DNA of 64,000 bases. Origin: Actinomucor elegans (lineage: Eukaryota > Mucoromycota > Mucoromycetes > Mucorales > Mucoraceae). The translations under genes were made by a program, and so were the position numbers. The stretch lies in the NCBI GenBank assembly GCA_026027325.1, contig JAMSLZ010000003.1, positions 310,001 through 374,000 of the forward strand, written 5' to 3'. Below, in pieces: positions 22,230 to 33,100 of the stretch (within the stretch, counting starts at the first letter, position 1; every line of letters starts with the position of its first letter). The notes below the pieces were generated by a model. That model made no database searches, was not told where the DNA came from, and saw only the letters and a list, made by a program, of their open reading frames with translations.

Positions 22230-23666
22230 ATGAACACTCATATAGACTTATTAATTGAAAATGAATACAGAAATATTTACAATAGGTATTGGAAATTTAT
22301 GAAAAATGAATATATATATAAAGTTGAATTGAAATATCATAGATCTAAAATAACGAGTATACCAAATATTGATAGAATTAAAAAAAATATATATATTAAA
22401 TTAGGAAGTATTGCTCCATTTGTATTTTTGACAGATTTATGTAACAATATAAAACTACCAGGTCCATATATAACAGCAGATAAAGTATTGATATTATTAG
22501 AACATTTATTAAATGGAAAATCTATAAATGAAATGGAAATGTATATTCCATCTACTAGTTTTTATAAATTATATCAATCATTATATATAAATAATTATGA
22601 TTTATTGGAAAAATGGATAAATAATAAATTAGAAAAATGTTTTTCTACACATACATTGAGATTACTTTGTGCTAAGAAATTTAATCCAATGATGTTAGAT
22701 AATGTAACATTACTAATTGATGGTCACCATAATCGTATAACATATCAAGATATTAATCTAGATAAAAAAGAGTTATTCTCGTATAAATTAAAAAGAAATG
22801 GATTAAATACACAATTTATTATAGATATTAATAGAATATGTGTTTATATATCTGATTCCTTACCTTGTAGAAATAATACTGATGATAAAATGCTTTTAGA
22901 CATAAATATCAATAAGTTTTATAATGAAATAGATTGTATATGTTTTGATGGATTATATGAAAACACAGTAAAAGAATTTATAGAAAAATTTAGTAATATT
23001 GGATTTAATATATCCTTGAAAAATTTTTGCTATCCTATAAAAAAAGATAAAGGAGTTGAATTAACCATAGATGAAAAAAAATTCAATGAAGAATTAGGTG
23101 GATTAAGGTCAAAAATAGAAAAATATTTTGCAGAATTAGGTAGTATTTTTAAAAGATTTAGTGGACAAAATAAGATTAGAATAACAGATAATAAGACATA
23201 TAATATACAGCTAAAATTAGCAATAGTATTACTGAACATAAAATATTTTACAGAGTTATTTGGAATTGAAGAAAATGCCCATTACAACAAATGGCTAAAT
23301 GATAATTTTGATTATTATTATAAAAATAATATTGAAATGAATAAAGAAGTAACATTAAAAACACAATATAAAATAGAAAATATCGTTGATATAAAATCAT
23401 TACAAAATCAATTTTTAAATAATTTAAATATAAATGAAGTGAATATAGATATTATGGATCAAATGGAGGAAGATATCACTAGTAATAATGATCAAAATAT
23501 ATATGAAATACAATATATAATTAAACACAAAAAAGTAAAGAACTTATATGAATATTTTGTAAAATGGAAAAAGTATGGTAAAGAACATAATTCATGGGTA
23601 AAAGAAAAAGATTTTACATCACATGATACTATTTTGAATTATTGGAAATCAATAGAAAATAATTAA
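22230..23666 (+). CDS. Chromodomain DDE transposase of C1, 478 aa
   Basis: Same family as the F transposase: LLIDGHHNR (D164), FIIDINR, NNTDDKM, CFDGLY and LRSKIEKYF (E297). The start at ATG 22230 (MNTHIDLL) is used because the frame upstream has no ATG. Residues ~425-475 form a chromodomain-like segment (YEIQYIIKHKK, YFVKWKKYG, HNSWVKEKDF) ending in LNYWK. That closely parallels the chromodomain ends of chromoviruses A and B in this window. A chromodomain should direct the complex to methylated histone tails, favouring heterochromatin (inference). The frame is intact although the element around it is broken. Confidence 0.82.
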   Translation: MNTHIDLLIENEYRNIYNRYWKFMKNEYIYKVELKYHRSKITSIPNIDRIKKNIYIKLGSIAPFVFLTDLCNNIKLPGPYITADKVLILLEHLLNGKSINEMEMYIPSTSFYKLYQSLYINNYDLLEKWINNKLEKCFSTHTLRLLCAKKFNPMMLDNVTLLIDGHHNRITYQDINLDKKELFSYKLKRNGLNTQFIIDINRICVYISDSLPCRNNTDDKMLLDININKFYNEIDCICFDGLYENTVKEFIEKFSNIGFNISLKNFCYPIKKDKGVELTIDEKKFNEELGGLRSKIEKYFAELGSIFKRFSGQNKIRITDNKTYNIQLKLAIVLLNIKYFTELFGIEENAHYNKWLNDNFDYYYKNNIEMNKEVTLKTQYKIENIVDIKSLQNQFLNNLNINEVNIDIMDQMEEDITSNNDQNIYEIQYIIKHKKVKNLYEYFVKWKKYGKEHNSWVKEKDFTSHDTILNYWKSIENN

Positions 23667-23677
23667 TCAATTAATAA

Positions 23678-23898
23678 GAAGAACATTTAGTATTACAGAA
23701 ATATGTTCAAAATAGTACAATATATAAAAAAATTAGGAAATAATAGATTTTTTTGAATACAAATAATAATATAAATAAATTTTATTCTAAAATAGAACAA
23801 GTAACCAACATTTTATTTATGGATAAAAAGGCAACATTATATTTATGCCTTGATTTTTTAGGAAAGTTAAAAATATTAAGTAGTTGTAAATGTTTATC
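23678..23898 (+). repeat. Right direct terminal repeat of C1
   Basis: 221 bp, matches 12902-13122. The C transposase stop lies 11 bases before it. The target duplication GTA follows at 23899. Confidence 0.9.
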
Positions 23899-24088
23899 GT
23901 AGTAAAACGCGCCATTTTTTAGAGAAGCAATCAGAGTAAAGAAAGCACAACCGAAAAGGCATTATATTAAGAAACGATCCAAAAGAAAAGCCACTTCAAC
24001 CAAGAGGATAATTTAATTAGCAAAATCTAAACATCAAAAAGAGAGGTGAATAACGTGTTTATAATTCCAGTCAGAAGTTAAACATACC

Positions 24089-24591
24089 TGTTATATCCGG
24101 TGCTAAAGATGAAGGATATAATTTAAAATACAATAATAAAAGAATAGACAGTAAATGGAATCAGCTATCCTGATAGTCAAAGTTATTCCAATCTTTATTC
24201 ACAATTCAAAATCAAGTCTTCTTTATATACATTTCATCAGAGCTTAATAGTGTAGCATTCAATATCTATCAGCACGCATGGCCGTACAACGGAGTCCAAT
24301 CCCAGCAGCCACTAATAAGCCTTTCAACCACGCATTGTTGTAATTGTATAACCCACGCGTTATTCGATATTCAGGTCTTATCTTGAGATACACTCGATAC
24401 TACTCGATAGTATGATGCCGCGTGTTTCTTGTAAGGATTATTGGCTAATAGTTCTAAGGATGACACATCGCTTGTATTTATGCAGGCCTCGTTAATCTGA
24501 TTGGGTTATCAGATAGAGTCCGTGTATGACATAAATGAACAGTTGATTCCTTACTATTATGTCGATGCAAAATAGTAGGTGGAATACAACA
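24089..24591 (-). repeat. Solo A-family LTR
   Basis: 503 bp from TGTTATATCC to GGAATACAACA, a few substitutions away from the LTRs of element A. The flanks (ATACC left, CATAT right) are not a 5-bp duplication. This suggests recombination between two different elements or later change. Confidence 0.88.
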
Positions 24592-25499
24592 CATATACTT
24601 CAATTAAAAAAAAAGTAAGGATTACAGTGAAAAGAAAACACGAGAAGAGCGAAAAAATTTTATTAAAATAAAAGCCTCAAAGATGACGTATCAAAAAAGT
24701 AGTAATTATTAAGTAGTAGCAAGGCGAGATAAAAAATAATATTATACTTTTATTGGCTATTGTTGCTTCAATAACTGGAAGAAAGAATCATTTTTTGGGG
24801 GTTTCAAAAATTCAACAAAAATTCGTTAAATGAAGTTATTTAAGCGATTTTTGCAAGTAAAATATTGCAAAGCCACAAATAATTGCTTAGCAAAAGTTAT
24901 AGAGAATTTAATTGTGCATCTAAACATATATATATGGCACATACAGAACTTTAGTTGTTAGACGAAGTTATTCTTTTATAAGACGTTTTTTGTCATTTTT
25001 TTTTATTAATTCAACCATACAATTCTCAAAAAACGCAAACAATTTTCATGTGTACATATTATTCTCATAATCATTCTTTAACCATAGAGTATTATCTTTA
25101 ATGGGTAATAGCAGAGTGATACAAACTCATTTATTATAATTTAAAAGCAAAGTTAGACCTTACACGAACCCCATTTGTACAGTCCGCTTATAAGTCGATG
25201 TTTTAAGTTGGACTTTAAAGAAACATAAATATGAAAATAGATATTTTCTTCAATATCTCCACAACCATTATAGATACAAACTTAAAAAAAAATGGTAACC
25301 GCAATAAAAAATTATGCTTATTACGATTATATCATAAAAAGTGAAAAAATCCTAGTATTGGCCTTTATGTGGTAATAGTTGGAGTGTTACAGCCGTAACA
25401 GTCGGACTATTACCATGCTGTTACGGCCGTAAAAGGAGGTTTTATTTGCAGTGAGAGAACTGATTCTACAGACATCCATTGAAAGATACAGAACTGACA
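24592..25499. other. AT-rich remainder of the outer element
   Basis: No gene. It contains A/T tracts and, at 25380-25453, the right inverted end with TTACGGCCGTAA palindromes. A 46-bp spacer then leads to the 25-bp LINE target duplication at 25500. Confidence 0.5.
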
Positions 25500-25524
25500 A
25501 AAGAGAAGTGGTTTCTTGGTGTAG
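25500..25524 (+). repeat. LINE target duplication, left copy, with truncated tRNA-Val 5' end
   Basis: 25 bases identical to 47190-47214 (AAAGAGAAGTG then GTTTCTTGGTGTAG). The last 15 are the first 15 nt of tRNA-Val, cut off from the rest of the gene. The original 5' flank of the tRNA should therefore be the sequence left of 25500. Confidence 0.88.
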
Positions 25525-27911
25525 ACAAAGATTTATTTAAATAATAGATTATAATAGACTGATCCCTGTTATAAAAAATATATAAAAACGTTATAAGAAT
25601 ACAATTAAAATCCTTCTAATGGTTTATTGTGTAGAAAGGTAAAAGATGATTCTTAGTTAACTGAACTTCTTTAGATATAAAATCAGGCTCTATATATATT
25701 ATTGTCGGGTATATAATTAGTAGTATATACAAAGACCTCGGATGCAGAATTATATTGTTTGTACAAGACGGTTGCTGAGATATATTTGTTAATGGAGTAC
25801 ATTATGATGATGATTATGTTTTAAGACGGAACTTATTATGTGCGAGATCTTAGTTCAGCACAATCCCTTTGGGGCAAATGTCTAATCTAAAAATTCAAGC
25901 GTGTTTACAGACGGCAAACACGATAGTTGGAATAAAAAAACTATAACTACAGTGAAATGTAATGGTGAATATAAAAATAAAAGTAGAGATAGGGAAAAAA
26001 AGACTTAATCAGTAACTACAATTAGTTAAAAGCGTTCAGACTTATGTTAGACATAGTTGTATAGAGAAGAATTAATCGCCGGAGCAACCGGTAGATAGTA
26101 TATAGGCAATAACCATTCTAGAAATGTAGAACCGGAGGAATCGCAAGCTAGTCCAGAGAATTCTTCTCCAGGGAGGCATATCATATCCATTTCAACCATA
26201 ATAGAGCACAGGACTGGCCACCAATTAGACCATCGAACTAAAGATTTGGCATATCGTTGGTCATTGAAAGAGGGAGCTTCTTTTAGTACAGGTAGTTGGT
26301 TGATCACATAGTCCAAAGGATTTGGTTTAGTGTCGGCAGATATACCTAGCCTATTTGCAACCGATAGGCATGCTATCAGGTGGTTTCGAGATGCATGTGA
26401 GGCACCACACCGACTACAAGCAACAGGACGAGCAGGAAGCCAACCCATACGCCATCTTAATAGACGACTACGTTCGAAGACGGTCATTGGCAATGTCAGT
26501 ATTGGATCAATTCCTAGTACAGGGCGACAAGCACGTAGCAGAACAGGAGCATCGACTTTGGCTAGAGTATCACGAAGATTCATTTGTCGATACTGGAAGA
26601 TGATCTTGGATATTTTGACATCACCAGAAGAAGAGATCCAATGTTCAATAGTCCGATATACTGGGATGGGAGGTGCACCAGCAGGGAAACAGAGCATATG
26701 CCATATCTTATTAGACTTGATCAATGCAGGCCAACGAAACCGAGATTGAACTGGGGAAGTTTTGAGATGGGGAAGCAGTGAACCAATTAGGGTATCAGCA
26801 GGTAGATGATTCATGCGAACCAGCATCTTGAAGCCAAGGGTTTCAATACGTTCACGCATCGATGGTAAACCAGTCATGTGTTTGAATACCATGGTAGAAG
26901 CTTTAGAATGGCCACCAAAACAGAGACGGAGGCATTGATCTTGAGCTTTCTCAATCACCTTATGATCCTTAACCAGAAATGTCGAGATAGCGAGACCATA
27001 TTCTAATTTTGGGCGGATGAATGTAGTGTAAATCCGAGCAGATGTTAGTCTTGAAAAACTAGGCGAGTGGAAACCAAATGGTTGGATACCAGAGCGCATA
27101 GCCACCAGTGTTGACCGTGCATTTCGTTGGACCAGTAGAGAAGTATCTAATTGACCTTTAGTGTTAAAAGGGAGACCCAAATAAATAAAGGAATCGGCAG
27201 TCGGAAGATTTGAGCCATAAAGCCTAAGAGGCGTTGCCCGACCAGTATACAATGGTGCATTGACAACCACAGACTTGAGAGGGTTCCACCTATAACCAAG
27301 AGTTAGGGAATGTTCTTCTGCTTTCTTGAGCAATCTAGGCATGGTTTCAGCAGTGCCAATCAGGACTACATCGTCTGCGTACAAAAGTGAGTTAATCCAG
27401 AGGCCATTATACTTGCGTTGTGGCATAGTACCAAAAACTCGAGAGGAGGGCATAGATATAGATCTAAGAGCAGCAGGTAACGAGTTGATATATACAGAGT
27501 ATAAAAATGGTGAGAGGATAGATCCTTGTAGTACTCCCGTTCCAGGCCAAAAAGTAGGAGAGCGAGCACCAGATACCAAAGCTTCAATTCGAACATTGTC
27601 AAAGAGGCATTGTAGAATACCAAGTAGAGCATCAGGTACATGTGTTTCAAGAGCACGCCAAATGATATTACGATCAACACTATCATAGGCTTGTTTGATG
27701 TCCAGAAAGCATAGTACAGGAGGTTCCCCCATATGATCTATTGTATGTTGACGACAGATCTCATGTAGAGCTAAAGCTTGATCCAATGTACCGCGATTTG
27801 CACGAAATCCACCTTGTACAATATCATGTGTAGGAGCAGAATCTAGTAGACCAGGATATAGGCATAGTTCCATAACCTTACGCATGACTGATGTCAAACT
27901 AATGGGTCTAT

Positions 27912-28132
27912 GAAGAACATTTAGTATTACAGAAATATGTTCAAAATAGTACAATATATAAAAAAATTAGGAAATAATAGATTTTTTTGAATACAAATAA
28001 TAATATAAATAAATTTTATTCTAAAATAGAACAAGTAACCAACATTTTATTTATGGATAAAAAGGCAACATTATATTTATGCCTTGATTTTTTAGGAAAG
28101 TTAAAAATATTAAGTAGTTGTAAATGTTTATC
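27912..28132 (+). repeat. Solo terminal repeat of element C in the LINE
   Basis: 221 bp identical in extent to the C terminal repeats, flanked by the 3-bp duplication TAT (27909-27911, 28133-28135). It interrupts LINE ORF2 between ANYR and PISLTS. It contains no complete gene. Either it is a recombination product of a full element, like a solo LTR, or the repeat moves by itself as a MITE using its own inverted ends. Confidence 0.9.
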
Positions 28133-28411
28133 TATAGTTAGCAGCGTCTAGTGGATCACCTTTCTTGAAGATAGGGATCACCTGGGCAGTACACCAAGTT
28201 TTAGGAACCCGAGACCAGATCCAACACAGAGAAAAGAGCAGCACCAACACTGGGGCCAAATCATTCAAGATTGGTAGTAGCATTTCAGTACGAATGTGGT
28301 CAACACCAGGCGCTTTGCGACGTGCTAATCTCTTGATTATTACCAAGGTAACCAATTCCACTGAGAATGGGCAATCAGAATCTGATATATTATCCATGAG
28401 TTCACTCTTAT

Positions 28412-28915
28412 TGTTGTATTCCACCTACTATTTTGCATCGACATAATAGTAAGGAATCAACTGTTCATTTATGTCATACACGGACTCTATCTGATAACCC
28501 AATCAGATTAACGAGGCCTGCATAAATACAAGCGATGTGCCATCCTTAGAACTATTAGCCAATAATCATTACAAGAAACACGCGGCATCATACTATCGAG
28601 TAGTATCGAGTGTATCTCAAGATAAGACCTGAATATCGAATAACGCGTGGGTTATACAATTACAACAATGCGTGGTTGAAAGGCTTATTAGTGGCTGCTG
28701 GGATTAGACTCCGTTGTACGGCCATGCGTGCTGATAGATATTGAATGCTACACTATTAAGCTCTGATGAAATGTATATAAAGAAGACTTGATTTTGAATT
28801 GTGAATAAAACATTAGAATAACTTTTACTATCAGGATAGCTGATTCCATTTACTGTCTATTCTTTTATTATTGTATTTTAAATTATATCCTTCGTCTTTA
28901 GCACCGGATATAACA
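28412..28915 (+). repeat. Solo A-family LTR in the LINE (opposite orientation)
   Basis: 504 bp, TGTTGTATTCC...GGATATAACA, inverted relative to the LTRs of element A. Target duplication CTTAT at 28407-28411 and 28916-28920. It interrupts LINE ORF2 after HPIDK. Confidence 0.93.
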
Positions 28916-29433
28916 CTTATCAATAGGGTGGCTAACCAAGCTATCAACAGTAATATCAAAAGTTGAGCAGAGATATAGGATATCATGACGTGTAAGACAA
29001 GGGCCATTCGGTAGAGGAGGAGCAGAAGGTCGAAGATCAGGAAGCTGATCACCAGCAAAGACTGAACGAAGATGACTTGACATCACAGTAGCAGCAGTAG
29101 CAGGACCTTCAGGGTGCGAAAACCCAGGAGACATCGTACGATTACGGCGCATACGCTTGATAATAGTGGTCGTCTCAGCAAAATCACCATTGGATAGCTT
29201 ATCACAGAACTGTTTCCAAGTCTCACGACGCCGGCGTTTCAGTTCACAGGTAAAAGCATCACATGCAGCCACATATTCTTTCCAGAATACAGCTTTACCA
29301 ACACCATCAGGCGCTCGTTTCCAAGCCCTTCTGGTATCCTCACGAGAATCAACCAAAGATTGAAGACGATCAGTCCAGAACCGAGCATTGCCAGGTGGAC
29401 GAGGGGGCTTCTTTCTACCGACAGAGTGGTCCA

Positions 29434-29936
29434 TGTTATATCCGGTGCTAAAGACGAAGGATATAATTTAAATACAATAATAAAAGAATAGACAGTAAAT
29501 GGAATCAGCTATCCTGATAGTAAAAGTTATTCTAATGTTCTATTCACAATTCAAAATCAAGTCTTCTTTATATACATTTCATCAGAGCTTAATAGTGTAG
29601 CATTCAATATCTATCAGCACGCATGGCCGTACAACGGAGTCCAATCCCAGCAGCCACTAATAAGCCTTTCAACCACGCATTGTTGTAATTGTATAACCCA
29701 CGCGTTATTCGATATTCAGGTCTTATCTTGAGATACACTCGATACTACTCGATAGTATGATGCCGCGTGTTTCTTGTAAGGATTATTGGCTAATAGTTCT
29801 AAGGATGACACATCGCTTGTATTTATGCAGGCCTCGTTAATCTGATTGGGTTATCAGATAGAGTCCGTGTATGACATAAATGAACAGTTGATTCCTTACT
29901 ATTATGTCGATGCAAAATAGTAGGTGGAATACAACA
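29434..29936 (-). repeat. Element A LTR (3' LTR)
   Basis: 503 bp, TGTTATATCC...GGAATACAACA on the plus strand. Confidence 0.95.
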
Positions 29937-30149
29937 TTGCCCCCTTCCAGATGAGGTCATCACCTTAGAAGTATCTTTGTATTAAAGATGTAATAATCAT
30001 AAGAACGAAAGGATAGGATGTAAGCATTGTGTTAGATGTAAGATCGTGTGTAATGTAAACTGTCATAAAAAACCTTGTAAAAAACCATTATAGGAAAAAA
30101 GTAACATAAGGGAAAAGACAATTACACTTGCAGAGTGCAATTAAGCAAC

Positions 30150-33100
30150 TCAAGATCTTGTATTATATGCTTTAGGTACAAACGATCTGCTGTGTTTATT
30201 ACGAGCAGGTATTCTTCGCTTGTTGATAGTATTAGGCAGGGATCTACCTGTTGTGCTTGCAATGGTTGCTTGACGACGTGTCCAATATTCTTGAATAGGT
30301 TTCTTCGAATCGAAGGTATCAACCGTCTGCCAAGTATTGTATTTTTCTTGGTCATCGTATCCAACCCAATGCACGTAATACTCGTATTCACCGTCTGGCA
30401 AGAGTCGATGGTTTACAATTGCTTGTACCTCATAATGTTTCTCGTTAAGTTCGCTTTCAGATCGTTGATCTCCTGATTGAATCAGTCTTATCTGATGCGT
30501 AGGTACATCACGAGATAATAAAGAGCCAGTGAGATCTTCTAAAATGTAACTACCATGCTTGGTGTAGCCTTTAATGATAAAAGGACCTAACCATCTGGGT
30601 TGCAGTTTAGATGATTTGAGTACGTTCACGATCATAACTTTAGAATTAAGAGGGTACTTTGTTTCAATGATCTTGTTATTCTTTTGGAATTTTAAATGAT
30701 CGTTTAATTGTGTCTCTTTAATGCGTTTAGCAATAGAAGGAATAATGATATCTTTGACATATTTCAGCTTCTTATCAATGAGTTTACTATCAGATTTCTC
30801 GATATTGATGGTAGGTTTTACATCCGTGTAGTCGATAAAGTCATTAGGCTGTCTATTGAACATAACCGCAAAAGGACGAGATTTATGCAATCGCGAATAC
30901 TGACAATTGACAGAGTATTGGATCACGTCTAAATACAAATCCCAAGATTCAGGTTCAACAGCATTAGCAGTTAACGCTTTGATGATACTACGTTTACAGA
31001 TGCCAACATAGCTTTCTACTACACTGTTTCCAGTAGGAGTATAGGGCAAGCTAAGCCGTCTATCCATGCCACTCATTTGTATAAATTGTTTAACCACTTC
31101 ATTCACAAATTCCATACCATTGTCATGCGTGATGATCCGAGGGAATCCGAACTGACAGCATATGTGAAGTAATTCTTTTGCTACACTGTAACTACTCTTG
31201 TCAGGGAGTGCACGTAGAATTGTAAATCGACTAAAGTAATCTACTACAACTAACATAAAGTTATTACCACGAGATGATGTAGTATTGAAATCACCGAGAT
31301 CTATACAGATATGATCGAAGACACCGTCAGGCAACACGCTTCTAGGAGGGTGATAACCAACTCGATAGATACCATGTGCTTGGCAAGCTTCACAATCATT
31401 GATAACTCGTTGAATGTCTTGTCGCAAATTAGTCCAATGTAATTTGTAATCATTGTGAATAGTTTTCTCAATTGCATTTACGCCAAAATGGCCAAGCAAG
31501 TGTGCTTTCATAATAATAGAAACGCGATCCTTTTCAGGCGGTGTCATATAATCAGCATACTGCATTGCGCGAGAAATAAGAGGTGTCTTATTGTAACTAT
31601 CGAACGATGTAGTATTGGATGAGTCAATGTGGTTGGATGATGTATTGGTATTATCATCGTAGTTTGTAGAAACTGTTGGGAAAGATGAAAAGGCGTAATT
31701 TCCTTTTGTTTTATTTTCAGTCCCGTTTCTAGCAGATAGTATTCTTTTGCGTGACTTGTTTTTATCTGTAGGATACCGTATTTGCAGTTTACGTTCAGAA
31801 CGCGTGGTATTATATCTTTTCTTATGGTTCTCAAATATGTTTTGATGGTTAACAATATTTCCACCCTCCTCCAGACTGTTGGGTTCGTCATCAGAAAACA
31901 GTCGACTAAGAGTATCGGGAATGATGTTCTTAATTCCAGGAATATGAACAACATCGAACGTAAAAGAAAAAATAGTGTCCCACCAAGTCAGCATCAAGGT
32001 GTTGGGGGTGCTTTGATCATGTAAAAAGATAAGGCTTTTATGATCAGTATGCAAAGTGAATTTAATACCAAATAACCATTTATGATACTTAGTCAACATG
32101 TAGACAATAGCAAGTAATTCTCGTTTTGTTGTACTGTAATTCATTTCGGAGGTAGATAGCTTGCGAGAAGCCATAGTCACATAATGAACCGTATCATTTT
32201 TGATATAGTAAATGACTCCACCAATACCAGTTTTAGACGCGTCAGTTGCGACATGGAAACGGTAGCGAAAGTCAGGAGGAGATAACACGAGAGCAGACGA
32301 CAAGGCTGCTTGCAAGTTGCGAAAAGCTTGCGTGTGTTTGTCAGACCATATAGCTGCAAGTGATTTACTACTGCGTAACTCATCAAGTGGAGCTGCTAAA
32401 CGACTGTATCCAGGAATCGCAGAACGAAAGTAATTGAAGTAACCCAAGTATCGCATAATGTCTTTACCCGTCTGAGGAAGAGGCCAGGTGTGTACATTTG
32501 ATACTTTTCTTGGATCAGGCATCAATTTACCATCTACAATTGACCAACCCAAAATGTGAATACTTTTCTGAGCAAGTACAATCTTTTCTGGAGAAAGTTG
32601 AAGATTTGCGTTTGTGAGGCGACGGATAACTTCGGCTACACAATCAGTATGATGTGCTAGAGAATCATTGGTACTGATGCAAATGTCATCGATATAGATC
32701 GTTACGTAAGGAAGGTCACTGAACAAGTTAGTTAAGGTCCTTTGTACCAAATTAGCAATAAAGGACACACCGAAACATACTTTGCGAAAAGTATATTGCA
32801 AGTTAGTAAAAGGACACATAAAGTTTAACTTGCTTTTGTGAGCAGGGTCAACGAGGAAGCTAGTGAAGCAAGAATGGATATCGATACTAGTAATGATTTT
32901 GGCATTACTTAAGCGTTCATGGATGTCCGAAATGAGAGGTATATTGTACTTATCCGTACTAATAAGAATCGAGTTTAACTCACGAACGTCAGCTACTACT
33001 CTAGGTTTCTTAAACGAATAGATACCATCAGCATTTTTCTTACTAACACATAGAAGGGGAGAATTAAAGCCGGTGTGACTTTGTGCAATTTCTATTACAC

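Larger units (their letters stand above)
12902..23898 (+). mobile_element. DDE element C, copy 1 (C1), split by chromovirus B1 and element F
   Basis: Direct 221-bp terminal repeats lie at 12902-13122 and 23678-23898, flanked by the 3-bp target duplication GTA (12899-12901 and 23899-23901). Inside are a Rep-like ORF (broken by B1 at 13356/19524) and an intact chromodomain transposase. Removing B1 with its 5-bp duplication and F with its 3-bp duplication leaves exactly 2,504 bp, the length of copy C2 at 44440-46943. The transposase frames of C1 and C2 look identical at protein level, so the copies are young. Confidence 0.85.
12416..25453. mobile_element. Outer element with terminal inverted repeats, host of the C1 nest
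   Basis: The left end (from CACTGCAACTAATACCT at 12416) and the reverse complement of the right end (CACTGCAAATAAAACCT at 25453) match over about 35 bp, through TTTTACGGCCGTAA. The subterminal regions repeat TTACGGCCGTAA-like palindromes. After removing C1 (12902-23898) and the solo LTR (24089-24591) about 1.5 kb remain with no transposase frame, so it would be non-autonomous. No clear target duplication is visible. The superfamily is not assignable from this. Confidence 0.45.

Noticed and set aside
12902..23898. Element C as an LTR retrotransposon
   Set aside because: Despite direct terminal repeats there is no Gag, RT or integrase frame, and target duplications are 3 bp; the internal gene is a DDE transposase.
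12416..25453. Assignment of the outer element to Tc1/mariner or hAT from its CACTG ends
   Set aside because: Neither a TA nor an 8-bp target duplication is visible and no transposase remains.
27366..27686. Alternative frames within LINE ORF2 (for example the 106-codon minus frame and plus-strand frames 26330-27688)
   Set aside because: They overlap the well-supported reverse-transcriptase frame and are shadows of it.
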